64,000 nucleotides of DNA. Source: Leuconostocaceae bacterium ESL0723. Its GTDB lineage: Bacteria > Bacillota > Bacilli > Lactobacillales > Lactobacillaceae. The notes beneath the pieces were generated by a model. That model saw nothing but the letters and a program-made list of their open reading frames with translations, was not told the origin of the DNA and searched no databases. The stretch lies in the NCBI GenBank assembly GCA_029392055.1, contig CP113928.1, positions 1,052,501 to 1,116,500 of the forward strand. Direction: 5' to 3'. Positions within the stretch are counted from its first letter, which is position 1. Every line of letters begins with the position of its first letter. The translations under genes were made by a program, and so were the position numbers. Shown one piece after another: positions 57,438-64,000 of the stretch.

Positions 57438-58487
57438 TTAGTTCCCCTTTCGGTTAAATTGGGACAGGAAGCGGACGTCATTTAAGTAGAACTGACGAAT
57501 GTCTTCCACCCCGTATTTCAACATGGCAAAGCGGTCTGGTCCCAGACCAAAGGCAAAGGCCGAGTACTTTTCGGGGTCGACACCATCCATCTTCAAAACG
57601 TTGGGGTGGGTCATTCCGGCCCCCAGAACTTCAATCCAGCGGATGTCTTCGGGCTTGGTATCCGGGGTCACCTCATCCCAGGAAACATCAACCTCGACTG
57701 AAGGCTCGGTAAAGGGAAAGTAGGAAGGCCGCAGACGGATTTGGTGCTTTTCACCAAAGAGTTCCTGCATGATACTGAGCAGGGTTCCCTTTAAGTCAGC
57801 CATGGTCACGTTCTCCCCTACGACCAGGCCCTCGACCTGGTGAAACTGGTGGGAGTGGGTGGCATCATCAGTGTCCCGCCGGTAAACCTTACCGGGGGCA
57901 ATCATTTTCAGTGGTCCCTTGCTAAAATCATGCTTTTCTAAGACGCGGGACTGAACTGGTGAGGTCTGGGTCCTAAGCAAGATTTCTGGCGTCACATAGA
58001 AGGTATCCTGCATATCCCGGGCTGGGTGATCCTTGGGCAGGTTTTCCCGCTCAAAGTTGTACTCGTCGGTCTCAACCTCGGGCGAATCAACCGGGTCATC
58101 AATCACCTGGAAGCCCATCCCCAGAAAATGGCTTTCGATTTCATCCATAATCTGCTGTAAAACATGGGTTTGACCCTGAATGGGGCTGCTACCTGGCAGG
58201 GTCACGTCAATCGTTTCGGCCGCCAGTTGGCGGTCTAATTCAGCGGCAGCCTTCTGCTTTTGCCGTTCGGCTAAAGTATTGGCAATAAATTCACGGACTT
58301 CATTACCCACCTGGCCGACCGTCTTCCGGTCAGCGGCCGGTACGTCCTTCATCCCCTTCAGCAGCTTGGTCAGTTGGCCCTTGCGGCCTAAGTACTCAAT
58401 CCGCAACTGCTCCAAATCGGCATTGCGGTCCTCAATATGTTCCTGGGCCTGCTGTCGCAGGGCCTTTAAATCATCAACTAGGGTCAT
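57438..58487 (-). CDS. pheS: Phenylalanine-tRNA ligase alpha subunit
   Basis: Catalytic subunit of PheRS, 349 aa. N-terminal coiled coil (about 1-85), class II motif 2 region around [14 protein letters not shown] and [20 protein letters not shown] near 185-215, and motif 3 [16 protein letters not shown] near 315. ATG 58487 is chosen because GGGAGG is then six bases away. The T-box leader precedes it; pheT follows at once. Confidence 0.96.
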   Translation of the reverse strand: MTLVDDLKALRQQAQEHIEDRNADLEQLRIEYLGRKGQLTKLLKGMKDVPAADRKTVGQVGNEVREFIANTLAERQKQKAAAELDRQLAAETIDVTLPGSSPIQGQTHVLQQIMDEIESHFLGMGFQVIDDPVDSPEVETDEYNFERENLPKDHPARDMQDTFYVTPEILLRTQTSPVQSRVLEKHDFSKGPLKMIAPGKVYRRDTDDATHSHQFHQVEGLVVGENVTMADLKGTLLSIMQELFGEKHQIRLRPSYFPFTEPSVEVDVSWDEVTPDTKPEDIRWIEVLGAGMTHPNVLKMDGVDPEKYSAFAFGLGPDRFAMLKYGVEDIRQFYLNDVRFLSQFNRKGN

Positions 58488-58509
58488 CATTTTCCTCCCG
58501 GTTAGCATG

Positions 58510-58740
58510 GCACAAAAAAGTCCCGGTTGTTAAAACTAACAACCGGGACGTTTCATTAACGCGGTACCACCCAAATTCTGACTACTCATCATAGCCAGCA
58601 ACTCTAGGTCCTTATCGCGGACAAGACGTTGGCCGTTACGCCAAGCACTCCTGACTGAAATTCACCAGGTCTGTTAACGGTCTTGCACCTACCACCGCTC
58701 GCTAACTAACAGCGCCTAACTACTAGGTCATTCTTAGTAC
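58510..58740 (-). promoter_or_regulatory. T-box riboswitch, tRNA-Phe
   Basis: Leader of pheST. The specifier codon TTC is at 58657-58659 in the context TGAAT-TTC-A; the T-box GGGTGGTACCGCG is at 58560-58572; the terminator is at 58514-58551. The bulge TGGT would pair with discriminator A73 of tRNA-Phe. Regulation: uncharged tRNA-Phe favours the antiterminator and pheST expression. Gene context and codon agree. Confidence 0.95.
58514..58551 (-). terminator. T-box intrinsic terminator of pheST
   Basis: GTCCCGGTTGTTAG/CTAACAACCGGGAC type inverted repeat followed by six T on the minus strand, 25 bases before the pheS start. Confidence 0.92.
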
Positions 58741-58744
58741 ATTT

Positions 58745-58773
58745 AGTATAGCAAATTTTAACTGGCCCGTCAG
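58745..58773 (-). promoter_or_regulatory. Promoter of pheST leader
   Basis: CTGACG (58768-58773) and TATACT (58745-58750), 17 bases apart, minus strand, just after the preceding dehydrogenase gene. Confidence 0.65.
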
Positions 58774-58792
58774 CAAGCCAGATTAGGACGAC

Positions 58793-59725
58793 TTAACGGT
58801 TGACCTGGAATTCAGCTGGCTTACCTTGCAAAACGTCCACAACCTGCTTAGCAGCAGCCATACCGACCGATTCCAAGGCTTCGTGGGATGCTGAAGCCAC
58901 GTGAGGGGTGACAAAGGTATTGGGCAGGGCCAGCAGTGGGTTTTCAGGTGAAATTGGCTCCTGTTCAACCACATCCAGGCCGGCACTGGCAATCTCGCCG
59001 TCCTTTAGGGCCGCTACTAGAGCGGCTTCATCGACCACAGATCCACGGCCAACGTTAACCAGGACGGTCGTTGACTTCATTTTTTTAAAGGCGGCCGCAT
59101 CCACTAAGTGGTGGGTAGCTGGCACCCCGGGCAGGGTTGAAATCACATAGTCAGACTTTTCAAAAATCTCATCCAAGTCAGCCATCCGACCATTGGGAAC
59201 ATCGTAATCATGGCGGGCATAGACCAGGGAGTTAATGCCAAAGCCTGACAGGAGTTCGTTGACCCGCTTACCAATGTGGCCAAAGCCAAGAATACCCACG
59301 GTCTTATGGGAAAGCTCGGTACCAACGTGGGTTTGGGCGTACTTCTTTTCGGCTGGGTCAGTAATACCCCGGTTAGATGCCGCAAAGTTACGGCCGGCCA
59401 TCAGGGCGTAAGCCACGGCCGTTTCTGCTACGGCGTTGGCGTTGGCCCCCGGGGTATTAGTCACTACAATGCCGTCGGCCTTGGCGGCCGCCACATCAAC
59501 CGTGTCATAGCCCACGCCGTGCCGGGCAATCACTTTCAGGTTTGGCATCTGCTTCATCAATTCGGCGGTCATCGGATACATCATCAAAATCATGCCATCA
59601 ACATCAGCATGGTCCAAGAAGTCCTGGTCACTGCTTTCATGGTTAATAATAACTTCAAAACCATTTTGCTTTAGATAATCGATGGCTACCTGGGCGGTGC
59701 CATCATAAACTAATACTTTTTGCAT
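58793..59725 (-). CDS. D-isomer-specific 2-hydroxyacid dehydrogenase
   Basis: 310 aa NAD(P)-dependent dehydrogenase. NAD motif LGFGHIGKRV near residues 145-154, catalytic Arg in NVGRGSVVDE near 225, Glu in DVVEQEP near 257, and His in VTPHVASASHEA near 275. It resembles phosphoglycerate dehydrogenase and hydroxypyruvate/hydroxyisocaproate-type enzymes, without the C-terminal ACT domain of SerA. Substrate unknown. It is distinct from ldhD at 40715. AAAGGAAT precedes the ATG. Confidence 0.9.
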   Translation of the reverse strand: MQKVLVYDGTAQVAIDYLKQNGFEVIINHESSDQDFLDHADVDGMILMMYPMTAELMKQMPNLKVIARHGVGYDTVDVAAAKADGIVVTNTPGANANAVAETAVAYALMAGRNFAASNRGITDPAEKKYAQTHVGTELSHKTVGILGFGHIGKRVNELLSGFGINSLVYARHDYDVPNGRMADLDEIFEKSDYVISTLPGVPATHHLVDAAAFKKMKSTTVLVNVGRGSVVDEAALVAALKDGEIASAGLDVVEQEPISPENPLLALPNTFVTPHVASASHEALESVGMAAAKQVVDVLQGKPAEFQVNR

Positions 59726-59764
59726 GTTCGTTAAAATTCCTTTCTGTATCCAATGAAATTAGGC

Positions 59765-61573
59765 TTATTTTACTAACAACTTTTCCAAAGCGTCCAAGCG
59801 CTCTTCAAAGACGCTAAAGGCCTGGTTAAGGTAATCAGCCTTGCGCATGTCCACCCCAGCCCCCTGAATAACGTCGAGTGGGTTAGCCGAAGAACCGGCC
59901 TTCAGGTAGGTCTTGTAGGCCTCGGCCCCATTATGGTTAATAATCAAATCCGACAGGGTCGTAGCGGCCGCTTCACCGGTGGCGTACTGGTAAACGTAGA
60001 AATTATAGTAGAAATGTGGAATCCGGGACCATTCGTAGGCAATTTGCTCATCGGGGAAAAGGTCCGGTCCGTAAAAGCGCTGGTTCAACTCACCATAGTA
60101 ATCGCTCATCGCCTCGGCCGTTAAGGCCTCGCCATCGGCGTCTTGCTGGTGGATCCACTCTTCAAATTCAGCGAACTGGGTCTGGCGGAAGACCGTGCCC
60201 TTAAAACCGTCCAGGTACTGGTTCAGCACGTAAGCCTGTAACTTAGGGTCATCGTTGTTCTTTAACAAATAATCCGTTAGCAAACTTTCATTAGTAGTTG
60301 AAGCAATCTCAGCCAAGAAGATGGGGTAATCACCATAGTGGTAGGGCTGATTATGCCGGGTCAGGTAGGAATGCACCGAGTGGCCCATCTCGTGAACCAG
60401 GGTGTAGACATTGTTTAGGGTGTCTTGCCAGTTCAACAAGATAAAGGGCTTGGTATCGTAAGAACCGCCCGAATAGGCCCCGGTCCGCTTACCCTTGTTT
60501 TCAACCACATCAATCCAGCGCTCATTGAAGGCCTTTTTGACAATGGCCAAGTAATCTTCACCCAAGGGTGCCAGGGCTTTCAGGGCAATTTCTTGGGCCT
60601 GCTCGTAGGTGACTGGATAGTCTAGCTCCGTCACCAGGGGCACGTACAAATCATAGGAGTGAACGTCATCCAAACCAAGCACCCGCTTACGCAGGGCGAC
60701 AAAGCGGTGCAAGAGGTCCAAGTGGTGATCAACGCTGTCGGTTAACGTGGTATAGACCGTTTCTGGAATTTGATTGGGTACCACGGCCGCCTGCCGGGCA
60801 CTGTCATAGTGGCGGGTCTTGGCCATGAAGTTGTGGCCCTTGACCGTTGATGACAAAGTCGAGGCAAAGGTGTTTTGTAGGTCAATGTAACTCTCGTAGA
60901 GGGTGTCAAAGGCATTCTTACGGAGGTTACGGTTCTGTGACTGCAACCAGATTGAGTAGAGTCCATTGGTCAAAGTTACCGCCTGACCGTCGTCATCGAT
61001 GACCTGGCCAAACTGGATATCGGCGTTATCCAAAGCACCAAAGGTTTGTTCTGAGGCACCGAAAATATCACTGGCCCCTGCCAGCAGGGCCTCCTGGTCG
61101 GCCGGCAGGGTGTGGGGCCGATCCGCTAGGAGTACATCAAAGAAATGGGCGTAGGGTTTCAGTTGATCCGTTGCCAAGTAGGCTTGCAACTTGTCCTGGG
61201 GGATGGCCAAGACTTCCGGCTGGAAGAAGGCGGTCGCCGCCGCTACCTGAGCGTAGAGACTTTGTACCCGGCTGTTGTAGGCCGAATAACGATTATTAGT
61301 CGTGTCCTGGTCATATTTCTGGTGGGCGTAAACAAAGACCTTTTCAAACTGACGTTCCAAGGCTAAGTCAGCCTGCAAACCCTGGTAAAGGTGCTCGGCG
61401 TCTTCCCCCAAAGTTCCCTGGTAGTCAGCCATTTGGTCGGCTGCCTGACTGGTTTTAGCAAAGGCCGCTTCCCAGGCCTCGTCGTCTGGAAAGACCGACG
61501 CTAAATCCCAGGTCAATTCTGGTGAAACCGCATCACGGGTAATCTGTGCCATACTGATTTTGGACCAGCCCAT
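59765..61573 (-). CDS. pepF: Oligoendopeptidase F
   Basis: Cytosolic zinc metallopeptidase (M3B) that cuts oligopeptides of about 7-17 residues; important for peptide use in lactic acid bacteria. It is 602 aa. The zinc site is VHEMGHSVHS near residues 388-397, with the third ligand Glu in LAEIASTTNE near 415. Start: ATG 61573 has GGAAGGG 11 bases upstream; ATG 61552 (MAQITRD) fits family N-termini better but has no ribosome site. Confidence 0.95.
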   Translation of the reverse strand: MGWSKISMAQITRDAVSPELTWDLASVFPDDEAWEAAFAKTSQAADQMADYQGTLGEDAEHLYQGLQADLALERQFEKVFVYAHQKYDQDTTNNRYSAYNSRVQSLYAQVAAATAFFQPEVLAIPQDKLQAYLATDQLKPYAHFFDVLLADRPHTLPADQEALLAGASDIFGASEQTFGALDNADIQFGQVIDDDGQAVTLTNGLYSIWLQSQNRNLRKNAFDTLYESYIDLQNTFASTLSSTVKGHNFMAKTRHYDSARQAAVVPNQIPETVYTTLTDSVDHHLDLLHRFVALRKRVLGLDDVHSYDLYVPLVTELDYPVTYEQAQEIALKALAPLGEDYLAIVKKAFNERWIDVVENKGKRTGAYSGGSYDTKPFILLNWQDTLNNVYTLVHEMGHSVHSYLTRHNQPYHYGDYPIFLAEIASTTNESLLTDYLLKNNDDPKLQAYVLNQYLDGFKGTVFRQTQFAEFEEWIHQQDADGEALTAEAMSDYYGELNQRFYGPDLFPDEQIAYEWSRIPHFYYNFYVYQYATGEAAATTLSDLIINHNGAEAYKTYLKAGSSANPLDVIQGAGVDMRKADYLNQAFSVFEERLDALEKLLVK

Positions 61574-61633
61574 TTTCGGGTCAGCCCTTCCTCCTTGCTT
61601 TAATTAGACCCATTCTATCACAACCCCACCGGC

Positions 61634-62629
61634 TTATTGCTGCCAAGCTGGCAGCTTTTTAATCCGGTAGCGCCCCTCTTCTAGCACCAAGTACTTAAGG
61701 CCCACCAACTCCTGCAACAGCCCGGTAATTACCGCTTCAACTGCAGTAAAGCCCGGCCAAAAATAGGACTGTAAAACTTGCTGCAAGTCATCAATTTGAA
61801 AGCCCGCGCCCGTTCCCAGCCGCTCTAACCAAAGGAGAACGACTAGGCGAAAATGCCAGTTGGCTACTTTTAGGCCAAAGCTACGACCCATCAGTACCCA
61901 GTTAGGCACCTGGGTTAGGCGCCGGCCCTCTTGGTAAAGGTAGTTAACCAAACGGGGATTCACCCTTCCCTGGAGGAGTTGGAGGGCAATCTTTTGCCGT
62001 TGCCGGTCGATATTTAATCGGATTAGCGGCAGTTGATCAACAACCGTGAAGGGCTGCTGGTTAACCACCTGACTGAATCGCAACCTTTGAAAGTCAGCTT
62101 TTTCAAAGCCACCGCGGTGGACAAAGACCTGGCGGTCTGGCAGATAAAAGGTCAACTGATCCTGGTGCAAAAAGCGGAGCACCGTCCGGGTGCGTAACTG
62201 TTTTTGAAAGTAGCGCGGCCCCAAAATCCAGATGACCTCGATCCCTGCCCGGGCGTAGCCGCGGTTACGCTCAGTTAACCTGGGATTAGTAATCGGGCTG
62301 CACTGGTATTCCACCGCCAGCCGTTGCTGCCCGCGACAAAGCAACAAATCCGGCCGTTGGTTAATCGATGGTAAGACCGGTTCTAGGGTCACCGTCCCCC
62401 ATTGGCTAAGATAGCGGAAAAGCTGGACCTTGCCGGCCAGGTGGGTCTGACTCTCCCCTTCACTAAAAGCGTGGCAGCTGGTCCCTGCCTGGTGGGCAAA
62501 GTAGGACTGGATGACAGTTCCCTGCCGCAATTGGACCGGCTGCTGGCAGGCCGGACAGCGGTAATGGTCGCCGACCTGTGCCAGACGGGCCGGCGCGTAT
62601 TCCTGTTGTGAATTAATGGCAATCAGCAC
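61634..62629 (-). CDS. coiA: Competence protein CoiA
   Basis: 331 aa. In streptococci CoiA is a competence-induced protein needed for recombination of incoming DNA. Visible here: an N-terminal zinc-ribbon-like CPACQQPVQL (near 31), FAHQAGTSCH, then a nuclease-like core with RPDLLLCRGQQRLAVEYQCS near 90-115 and EVIWILGPRYF. The start is GTG 62629 with GAGGTG nine bases upstream. That ribosome site is part of the upstream gene's terminator stem. MecA, which controls competence factors elsewhere, is also in the window. Confidence 0.9.
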   Translation of the reverse strand: MLIAINSQQEYAPARLAQVGDHYRCPACQQPVQLRQGTVIQSYFAHQAGTSCHAFSEGESQTHLAGKVQLFRYLSQWGTVTLEPVLPSINQRPDLLLCRGQQRLAVEYQCSPITNPRLTERNRGYARAGIEVIWILGPRYFQKQLRTRTVLRFLHQDQLTFYLPDRQVFVHRGGFEKADFQRLRFSQVVNQQPFTVVDQLPLIRLNIDRQRQKIALQLLQGRVNPRLVNYLYQEGRRLTQVPNWVLMGRSFGLKVANWHFRLVVLLWLERLGTGAGFQIDDLQQVLQSYFWPGFTAVEAVITGLLQELVGLKYLVLEEGRYRIKKLPAWQQ

Positions 62630-62633
62630 AGTA

Positions 62634-62673
62634 AAAAACACCTCGCTGTCATAGTACGTTGACGAGGTGTTTT
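62634..62673 (-). terminator. Terminator of the fused ABC transporter gene
   Basis: AAAAACACCTCG...CGAGGTGTTTTTT on the minus strand: 12-base arms with a loop of about 16 bases. The downstream arm contains the GAGGTG ribosome site of coiA. Confidence 0.85.
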
Positions 62674-62677
62674 TAAC

Positions 62678-64000
62678 TTACTTCATTTTCTTTTCAACCC
62701 AGTTACTGAGCAGGGTCAGCAGGGTAATCACAATCAAGTAGATAACCGCCACTATTGCCCAAACCCTGAATCCTTGTGAATTCCGGGCGACAATCAGCGT
62801 TCCAGTCTGGGTCAGTTCCATAATACCGATGGCGGACAGGATGGAGGTATCCTTCAAGGTAATGATGAACTGGTTAATGAAACTAGGCACCATAATCTTA
62901 AGTCCCTGCGGCATCACGACCTTGCGCATCGACAGGCCGTAAGGCAGGCCCAGGCTCCGGGCGGCTTCCATCTGTCCCCGGTTCACGGCTTCAAAACCAC
63001 CGCGGACAAAGGCCCCGGTGTAGGCGCCTTCATTTAAAATCAGGGTCAGCAAGCCAGCTGTAAAGGCTGGAATCTTAGCACCCAACACCCCGGGCAGGCC
63101 AATGTAGATAAAGAAGGCCAGCACCATCAGTGGCAGTCCCCGGAAGATGTAAATAATGCCGGTTGAAAGGCCACGAATCACGCGGTTTTGACTAACGCCC
63201 ATGATGCCCAAAATGATTCCCCAGGCAGAAGCGAGGATAATGGCCAAGACCGTCAGGACTAAGGTCATGTAGAGACCGTTTAAGAAAGCCTGCTTGTTGG
63301 ATTTCAAAATACCCCAGGTTGTGTCATTGCTCTTGGCATCACCGACAAAGGTTGACTGCTTAGCACCTAAGTACTTGGCCACAATCTTGTCGTAGGTACC
63401 ATCTTTTTTGATGGATTCAAAGCCGCGGTTGAAAGCAGCCAGGAGTTCCTGGTTCTGCCCCTTCTTAACAAAGAAGGCGTAAGAACCAGCGTTACCCAAG
63501 TGGTTGGCGTTCATAACCTTTAACTTGAGCCCGTTTTTAATGGCGTACTGGATAACGGGCATGTCTTCAAAGGTCGCCGCCGAGTTACCATTGGCTACGT
63601 CATTGTACATAGTGTTGGTATCACTAAAGTACTTGACCTTAAAGCCGTACTTGTCCTGCAGGGACTTACCATACTCTGAGGCCGCGGTGCCAGTTTTCAG
63701 GGCGACGGTTTTACCCTTTAAATCACTGAGGGACTTGATCTTACTGCCATCTTTGACAATCCAGGCCACCCCGGTACCGTAGTAAGGCACCGAGTGGTCA
63801 TAGACGCTTTCACGTTCCTTGGTCACCGCCATTCCAGCGATAATCCCGTCCGCTTGACCGTTGGCTACCATCTGGGCGGCCGAATCAAAGCTCATGGGCT
63901 TTAAAGTGTAGGTGAAGCCTTCGCGCTTGGCGACTTCCTTTAAGATATCCTGGTCAATCCCAACATATTCACCGTTTTTATCCTGAAAATCAAAGGGTGG
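62678..64000 (-). CDS. Fused amino-acid ABC transporter: binding domain plus permease (5' end off window)
   Basis: 3' complete, open at base 64000. The visible 441 residues start PPFDFQDKNGEYVGIDQDIL, well inside a type 3 solute-binding domain (GIIAGMAVTKERESVYDHSVPYYGTG follows), and continue into a permease domain with four or five helices and an EAA loop (EAARSLGLPYGLSMRKVVMPQ). This arrangement is typical of GlnP-type glutamine/glutamate importers of lactic acid bacteria, in which the receptor is tethered to the membrane. The ATPase gene is not seen after it: coiA follows, so it should be upstream, outside the window. Confidence 0.93.
   Translation of the reverse strand, partial: PPFDFQDKNGEYVGIDQDILKEVAKREGFTYTLKPMSFDSAAQMVANGQADGIIAGMAVTKERESVYDHSVPYYGTGVAWIVKDGSKIKSLSDLKGKTVALKTGTAASEYGKSLQDKYGFKVKYFSDTNTMYNDVANGNSAATFEDMPVIQYAIKNGLKLKVMNANHLGNAGSYAFFVKKGQNQELLAAFNRGFESIKKDGTYDKIVAKYLGAKQSTFVGDAKSNDTTWGILKSNKQAFLNGLYMTLVLTVLAIILASAWGIILGIMGVSQNRVIRGLSTGIIYIFRGLPLMVLAFFIYIGLPGVLGAKIPAFTAGLLTLILNEGAYTGAFVRGGFEAVNRGQMEAARSLGLPYGLSMRKVVMPQGLKIMVPSFINQFIITLKDTSILSAIGIMELTQTGTLIVARNSQGFRVWAIVAVIYLIVITLLTLLSNWVEKKMK

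Overview
The window comes from a Gram-positive lactic acid bacterium of the Leuconostoc/Fructobacillus/Weissella branch of the Lactobacillaceae. The 16S rRNA (minus strand, about 10741-12297) reads closely like Leuconostoc/Fructobacillus 16S, and the D-lactate dehydrogenase at 40715-41710 is the Leuconostoc type. Base composition looks close to 50% G+C by eye, which is high for Leuconostoc itself, so a related higher-GC genus is possible; I cannot name the species. Almost every gene, including the rRNA operon, lies on the minus strand, as expected for one leading-strand half of a replichore. This is essentially core chromosome: I saw no phage, IS element, CRISPR array or integrated island.

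Layout. 1-1176: 3'-truncated amino-acid ABC transporter genes behind a T-box leader that reads as histidine-specific. 1180-3634: mreBCD cell-shape genes. 3738-7114: small or accessory genes (MucBP-like protein, miaA, a DUF3042 protein, a rhodanese fold, mecA). 7220-12525: a complete rrn operon (16S, tRNA-Ala(TGC), 23S, 5S) with promoter and terminator. 12553-14775: a hypothetical gene, cvfD, cyclophilin, rpoZ, gmk. 14955-15335: a small YolD-like gene whose promoter carries a LexA box. 15364-20798: two unrecognised genes, mutS2, cvpA, and rnhC on the plus strand. 20823-26590: YtxH/DUF948 envelope proteins, then RNA metabolism (rny, smpB, rnr) and secG. 26642-30261: TrmH methylase, YidC, and an OmpR-type two-component system. 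30359-35865: the yceD/tmcAL/yqeM/rsfS/yqeK/yhbY/yqeH/yqeG ribosome-assembly cluster, without nadD. 35977-41710: secreted lysozyme-like protein with a WalR-type box, amino-acid permease, two tandem orphan PTS IIC proteins, D-LDH. 41774-47646: clpP, whiA, glmR(yvcK), radC, a multidrug MFS protein, folC. 47709-54895: cshA helicase, serine hydrolase, murF, rRNA/tRNA uracil methylase, rpmE2, murA. 54970-58773: pheST behind a Phe T-box. 58793 to the end: a second 2-hydroxyacid dehydrogenase, pepF, coiA, and a 5'-truncated fused glutamine-type ABC transporter.

The themes are cell-wall synthesis and shape (mre, murA, murF, glmR, WalR-linked hydrolase), ribosome assembly and RNA decay (the yqe cluster, cshA, rny, rnr, MutS2), proteolysis (mecA, clpP), and amino-acid uptake tied to tRNA charging. 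I found no clearly new multi-gene system. The most rewarding signals are regulatory: the His T-box, where two independent features agree; the LexA-boxed orphan YolD-like gene; the WalR-type box; a terminator stem that contains the coiA ribosome binding site; and a probably leaderless rnhC mRNA. Several conserved residues or neighbours are missing (nadD, rapZ, the YidC lipobox Cys, the rhodanese Cys, the methylase Fe-S cysteines).
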